From: Pseudoneurospora amorphoporcata
Lineage: Eukaryota > Ascomycota > Sordariomycetes > Sordariales > Sordariaceae
Assembly: GCA_033297205.1 (NCBI GenBank)
Contig: MU859443.1
Coordinates: forward strand, 5,210-16,045
Direction of reading: 5' to 3'
DNA length: 10,836 nt
Shown here: in pieces, positions 7,000 through 10,836 of the stretch
How the letters are laid out: the number at the start of each line of letters is the position of its first letter
How positions within the stretch are numbered: the first letter of the stretch is position 1
The notes under the pieces: generated by a model
What the model was told of the DNA's origin: nothing
Database searches by the model: none
Seen by the model: only the letters and a program-made list of their open reading frames with translations
Program-made: the position numbers and the translations under genes

Positions 7000-7440
7000 G
7001 TCGACGGCTTAAAGCATCGGCTCGGGCGTTCTCTAAACCCTTCTTATAATTGATCCTGAAGTTAAATTCGGATAAGAACTCAGCCTATCGTGTCTAGCGG
7101 CCGTTGAGCACCTTTATAGTCGTGAAGTACCGGAGATTATTATAGTCGGTATAGACTTATACTTCATACGTAATTCCACTGAAGTATGGTCTCTATTCTT
7201 AAAACGCTTTAATGATAGCTAGGAGTTCCTTATTATAGATGGGATAGTTGCGACGGGGTCCCTCCAGCTTCTTCGAGAAGAAAGCTATAGGATATAGTTT
7301 CCCTTAGTCATCGCGTTGCCCTAGTTGTCCTCCGATGGCGTAGTCTAATACGTCGGTTTCAATTTCAAAGGGTTTATTTAGGTTAGGAAGTTTCAGCACA
7401 AGATTTGCAGTAATTGCGTCGCAAATAGCCCTAAAGGCTT
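7000..7440 (-). other. pol: RNase H domain, disrupted
   Basis: This is in the second pol frame. It reads FEIETDVLDYAIGGQLGQ, then KELLAIIKAF, YTDYNNLRYF and ENARADALSRRPD. The acidic residues in TDV, the KE motif, TDY and ADAL are all present. Stops at 7201-7199, 7195-7193, 7159-7157, 7096-7094 and 7087-7085 occupy positions normally holding Gln or Trp, for example the Trp of AFxEW and of ARWAEFL. Confidence 0.9.
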
Positions 7441-7479
7441 CCTCTTTTTCATATAAAAGTAGCTTCTTTCCTGGTGAGC

Positions 7480-8290
7480 TCGTATAATAGTCTGGCGATT
7501 TTCCCGTAGTCCCGTATAAACATGCGGTAAAAGTTGGTAAACCCTAGAAATCCGCGCACTTCACTCGCATTCTTAGGTACGGGCTAGTTCCGTACAGCTT
7601 CTACCTTACTTAATTCCATTCTAACCTTATTTTCCGAGATCAGATACCTAAGAAACACGGTTTCCCTCATATGGAATTCACTTTTCTCCATATTAATAGA
7701 GAGCTTATACTCGTATAGTATGTCTAGCACTTTCTTCACGTATTCCTTATGCTCTGCAAGAGTCTTGGAGTAGATAAGGATATTATTTAGGTAGCAAATG
7801 GCGAATTTGTCGAGGTAGGGTCGAATCGCGTGATCGATGATAAATTAGAATGTCGCAGGTGTATTGGTCAACCCGAAGGGCATAACGAAGTATTCGTAAT
7901 ATCCGTAAGGTGTACGAAATACTATCTTCCATTCGTCTCCTTTCTTGATTCGGATATAGGCGTAGGCAACGGGTAGATCAAGGCGCGTGAAGTATCGTGC
8001 TCCTCCTAATTAACTTCGAATGCGCGAAATCAGGGGTAGGGGATAACTGTTTCTCACGGTCTCCTAATTCAATTGCTCGTAATCAACATAAAGGCGCAGT
8101 TTTCCGTCCTTCTTCGGCACGAAGAGGATGGGGTACCCTACTGGCGATGTGGATTCCCGGATATATCCTCGTTTCAAGTTTTCGTCCAAGTACTTCCTCA
8201 ATTCTGCGTTTTACTTCTCATTCGTATGATACACTTTGAAGAACTTAAGCTTGGCTCCTTCTTTAAGCTTGATCTCATGGTCCCACAGTC
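7480..8290 (-). other. pol: reverse transcriptase domain, catalytic motif lost
   Basis: Recognisable blocks in order are LRKYLDENLKRGYIRES, ILFVPKKDGKLRL, FTRLDL (motif A, Asp at 7979-7977 kept), YFVMPFGLTNTPATF, YLNN (7793-7782) and FLGFTNFYR. The motif C Asp pair that binds catalytic metal is replaced by Asn-Asn, so polymerase activity should be absent even without the stops. Five stops and a frameshift at the 3' side add to this. Confidence 0.93.
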
Positions 8291-8639
8291 CTCGTAGTGG
8301 TAGTCCTTCAAGGTGCTTGCTGACGAAAGCCGGGTGTCCCTGATAATCTGCTGGGATCACCGTCTTCGGCTTCTCCGCTTATTGGTTCTGGTAATAGTCA
8401 AACTTATATTGAATATTGACTGCCGATACCTCTACCAACGTCACTAACCCTTCTTCCGTAACCTTGCTACTTCTGTCGATAGTACAGATCATGACTTCCT
8501 GTACTTCTTGCGGTGGGGCCGTAGGAACGACGCCTTCGTGGTTCGCTTCCTTCCGTGCTCCGGGTTTCCCATCAGTGGTTGGGTACGTCCTAAGACGCAA
8601 GCGGCCACCTTCCTTCCAACTAATGTCTGGGTCGTATAC

Positions 8640-8915
8640 AACATACCATGGGTACCCTAAGATCATATCTTTGGATGGCCCCATATCAACGACGTCGAAG
8701 CTGACTTCGACCGTCTTTCCTTCCACCGTGATAGGGAGTGGTATCGTTTCCCTTTTCACGATCTGTATCTCGAAGGGTCCTTTTACCACAAAGGGAACCT
8801 TCTTTCTTTTCCAGGGAATCCTCAGTTGTGAGACGAACTTGGGTGCGATAAGGTTCAACTGAGCTCCGGAATCTACTAGCGCGAAGGCTTGGTAATCCTT
8901 CCAGTAGGCCACGAC
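8640..8915 (-). other. pol: retroviral-type aspartic protease domain
   Basis: The active-site motif ALVDSGAQLNLI lies at 8879-8844, with DSGA at 8873-8862. A second conserved block, DMILGYPW, ends at 8646 and matches the usual ILGxPW of fungal gypsy proteases. The domain is uninterrupted here; the frame first stops at 8381-8379, after a variable linker. Confidence 0.9.
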
Positions 8916-9027
8916 TTTGAGTCGCTGGTCCTCCTTCCCTTCTTCTGCAGCTGCGACCTCCATAGGTGCTGTGGGGTCTTGGATCCTATCCTTCCGACGG
9001 CTGCCTCGTCGGATGATCCGTTTCGTC

Positions 9028-9077
9028 CAGGGACTTAGTTTTCGTCGGGCCTCCCTGAAGGCCCTGAGCCGTTTCCC
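9028..9077 (-). promoter_or_regulatory. -1 programmed frameshift signal: GGGAAAC and pseudoknot
   Basis: In the gag frame the codons TTG-GGA-AAC place a G GGA AAC slippery heptamer (9077-9071). After a 6-nt spacer comes a perfect 6-bp stem, GGGCCT (9064-9059) with AGGCCC (9052-9047), and a 6-nt loop TCAGGG. Loop bases CAGGG can pair with CCCTG at 9032-9028, giving an H-type pseudoknot. The gag stop (9037-9035) lies within the structure. Pol is exactly in the -1 frame and is open from this point, which explains how pol is expressed. Confidence 0.82.
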
Positions 9078-10430
9078 AATTCCTGGCGATGGTTGTTGAG
9101 AGCGTCCTCTTCCTCAGGCTCGGATTCGTCCAGCGAACCGTGTTCCTGCAACCATGCCACGTATGCAGCTTCTTCTTTATCCGTGCGCTCGATCATTCTG
9201 GCTCTCCGGATGTGATTATCGAGTTCTTTCTCGATGTCCTCGGCTTCTTGTCTCATGTGGATGGGGCAGTCGGATGTCGGGCACCACTGCCAATGGTGGT
9301 CTGCTTCTCCCCATCCCATACAAGTGTAAATGTTGCGGGGGCGAACGATGAGTCTCCTGGGCGATAACCACTCGTCTGGTCTCACGAAGGGTCGCAGGCT
9401 GAATGCGAACCATTCGTCAACGATAAGGGTGGCCTGCGACTCTTCTCGGCTGAATGTTCGTGTGACAGGTCTGGGCTGTCCTTGTCGATCCAGCCTTCTG
9501 GCAGGCCAGAAACGATTGTCCCGCTTCTTCCCGTAGTGTTCGTGGCAACTGTCAGTGATGCATTGGAACCACGGCATCCGGTAGTGGGCGTAGTGAAGAG
9601 GATGCATCTGGGCCGTGTCCCCTTCGATTGGCTGATATGCTCTCGAGGGTTCTGGGACTCTTTCCCAGGTAGCCTTAGGCTCTCCTTCAACAATGACTGC
9701 ACGTTTCTTCCAGAAATCGTCCCAAGTCTCGTCCTTCCTGCTCTTATCCAGGTAATACTGCAGCGGCTCCATCCAATATCCCTCGGCGAGGTGGTTGGGG
9801 TATCCATACTGATATGGATCAGTGAATTCTTGGGCGTCGTGTTCCTCGACCGTAGGTGCGGGTGGAGGTACCAAGGGAGGAGTGGTGCTCATTACGTGTA
9901 TGGCCGTGAGAAGGGTCCGGTCTGTGTTGGGGAGGCTGCTTATTGCTTCCCATGTTGGGGCTCGGTACGTTCGTACTCGAGGTGTTTCGCTTTCTTACGC
10001 CCCTTCCTTATTGAAATCTTCCTCATCGGGTCCCTTCTAATTGCATTCATCATCGGCCTCCCATTGGGCTTCCATATCGTAGTCCATAGCCCTGTCCATG
10101 GCGTCCTCCAGATCGTCTTGGCCGTACTCGGCGCTGGCAATCTCGATCACCCTGGCTCCTTCCACTACGGCGGCTTCCGCTTTCTTCCAATTCAACTGCT
10201 TAGGCGCGCGACAGTCTCTCTTCATATGGCCTATCTTGCCACAATTGAAACACTTAACCTTGGAAAGGTCCCGCTTGCCTTAATTAGCTTGGGCTGCATC
10301 GATTTCCATAGGTCCAGAGTGGGTGGTTCCAGAAAGGTGTGTGCCCCAGGTCCGCTTCTTCTTAGTATTATTACTATTGCCGTTGGACCTGAGAGGAACG
10401 AAGGCAGACGTTCTGCCTTTCTTCTCCTGT
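9035..10430 (-). pseudogene. gag: gag, C-terminal part only, with three nonsense codons
   Basis: One frame runs from about 10430 to the TAA at 9037-9035. It begins in a linker (RTSAFVPLRSNGN), passes a PMEIDAAQ block and the zinc knuckle, and then a long acidic tail. Stops at 10282-10280, 10039-10037 and 9997-9995 interrupt it; each is preceded by a context where CAA or CAG to TAA or TAG is possible. The last 285 codons (9892-9035) are open. That tail holds two W-x2-C-x4-C-x2-H motifs (9571-9536 and 9292-9257). The capsid core that normally precedes the knuckle is absent because the element is truncated. Confidence 0.85.
10211..10252 (-). other. gag CCHC zinc knuckle
   Basis: CFNCGKIGHMKRDC fits C-x2-C-x4-H-x4-C exactly. 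This is the nucleocapsid RNA-binding motif of retroelements. All four zinc ligands are kept, and it is bounded by basic residues. Confidence 0.96.
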
Positions 10431-10836
10431 TCGTGCCGAGGTCGACGACAACGATGGCGTTTTATCCGCTAAGGGAAGCATCCGTGATGTAAGCTACGCC
10501 GGCGCCGGAAGAGGTAATGTTGGGACGTAGGTCAAAGCGGACGTCGTCGAGTAAGTTATTATTAGGCAGGGCGACTTCGGGAGAAAAGAAGATCGTCGTG
10601 AAGACGGTATCGGTAGATAAATCGACGCTAACGAGTTTAGGCCCGCCGTAGCTGGAGGGGAGCAGGGCTTCGGAGCCGTTGGGGAAGATGTACGCTGGCC
10701 TTCCCGTATCTACAATCCATAACCGATCTTGAGCATCTATAACTACGCCGATCACGGAAATCAGATGGTCCGCGCTCCCGCAGCCGACTGGGTTTTCCGG
10801 GTCCGTCAAGTCCACTGCACCACCAGAGCAGGGAGG
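10430..10836 (-). pseudogene. yellow/major-royal-jelly family gene fragment, 5' end beyond window
   Basis: The minus-strand frame is open from the right edge to a TAA at 10464-10462. It contains GVVIDAQDRLWIVDTGRP, GGPKLVSVDL, LNNLLDD-like NNNLLDDVRFD and GVAYITDAS, all characteristic of yellow/MRJP beta-propeller proteins, which are secreted in animals and also occur in ascomycetes. After the TAA the same frame continues NAIVVVDLGT, the next conserved block, so the stop is a nonsense mutation; CAA to TAA would fit. Homology then ends at about 10430, where retroelement sequence starts, so the 3' part of the gene is missing. No function is assigned for fungal members. Confidence 0.8.

Larger units (their letters stand above)
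5342..9077 (-). pseudogene. pol: pol polyprotein (protease-RT-RNase H-integrase-chromodomain), disrupted
   Basis: Pol is entered by a -1 shift at the slippery site (9077-9071) and stays open through KLSPWTKR and IQDPTAPMEV into protease. The frame holds from 9077 to about 7455, then shifts once (7445-7460) to a second frame that continues to the end at 5342, inside the LTR. Stops in the first part include 8381-8379, 8213-8211, 8066-8064, 8012-8010, 7847-7845 and 7586-7584. Stops in the second include 7306-7304, 7201-7199, 7195-7193, 7159-7157, 7096-7094, 7087-7085, 6793-6791, 6778-6776, 6190-6188, 6178-6176, 6115-6113 and 5668-5666. Where family consensus is clear, the lost residue is Gln or Trp. 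No full protein can be made. Confidence 0.92.
4993..10430 (-). mobile_element. 5'-truncated Ty3/gypsy chromodomain retrotransposon, inactivated
   Basis: Reading right to left, the element has the end of gag with a CCHC knuckle, a gag-pol frameshift site, protease, RT, RNase H, integrase, chromodomain, polypurine tract and 3' LTR. Protease-RT-RNase H-integrase order with a C-terminal chromodomain defines the chromovirus branch of Ty3/gypsy. The matrix/capsid part of gag, the primer-binding site and the 5' LTR are missing; at about 10430 the sequence passes into a royal-jelly-like gene. Many TAA/TAG codons, one frameshift and lost catalytic residues show it cannot move by itself. The right boundary is uncertain by a few tens of bases. 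Confidence 0.93.

Noticed and set aside
7997..8297. Plus-strand frames inside the RT region
   Set aside because: They are antisense to conserved RT motifs and have no recognisable content.
9482..10492. Plus-strand 336-codon frame with hydrophobic segments
   Set aside because: It is antisense to gag and crosses the junction with the royal-jelly-like gene. The opposite strand holds the zinc knuckle and gag tail.

Overview
The window reads as repeat-rich accessory DNA of a filamentous ascomycete (Pezizomycotina). The main reasons are a 55-nt spliceosomal intron with a GTAAGG donor, ACTAAC branch site and CAG acceptor; a HET-domain gene; a fungal yellow/royal-jelly-like gene; TTAGGG-type telomeric motifs; and a Ty3/gypsy chromodomain retrotransposon whose stop codons look like repeat-induced point mutation (RIP, C-to-T at CpA).

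Left third (1-3154, minus strand): one large intact-looking gene with two exons, still open at the left edge. It encodes a low-complexity N-terminus, a heterokaryon-incompatibility (HET) domain, a conserved HET-associated middle region, and about ten 34-residue ankyrin repeats, several of them nearly identical. The HET domain is completed only after the intron is removed.

Spacer (3155-3768): upstream region of the HET gene with a partial duplication, a possible small inverted-repeat element, GA and ATGA microsatellites, and a 45-bp near-perfect palindrome built on two telomeric repeats per arm.

Mobile-element cluster (3769 to about 10430). A plus-strand LTR (3769-4194) leads into a broken gene (4334-4967) for a small Zn2Cys6 and coiled-coil protein. 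This looks like the left part of a second, probably non-autonomous, LTR element. It abuts the 3' LTR (4993-5438) of a minus-strand Ty3/gypsy chromovirus. The two LTRs face opposite ways; they share about 180 bp of U3 and their 3' terminal bases, but their R/U5 parts differ. The gypsy element keeps, in coding order (right to left): the end of gag with a CCHC knuckle, a -1 frameshift signal (GGGAAAC plus a predicted pseudoknot), protease, reverse transcriptase, RNase H, integrase and chromodomain. It lacks most of gag and its 5' LTR. It carries many nonsense codons, a frameshift, a YLNN in place of a catalytic Asp-Asp in RT, and both integrase zinc-finger histidines changed to Tyr, so it is dead.

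Right edge (about 10430-10836, minus strand): the middle of a major-royal-jelly/yellow-family gene. It is interrupted by a TAA, and its homology stops where the truncated retroelement begins.

The likely history is a host locus with an NLR-like allorecognition gene, invaded by related LTR elements that were then inactivated by RIP. The retroelement genes together form one gag-pol unit; the HET gene and the royal-jelly-like fragment are independent host genes. Everything was read by eye from the sequence, with no searches run.
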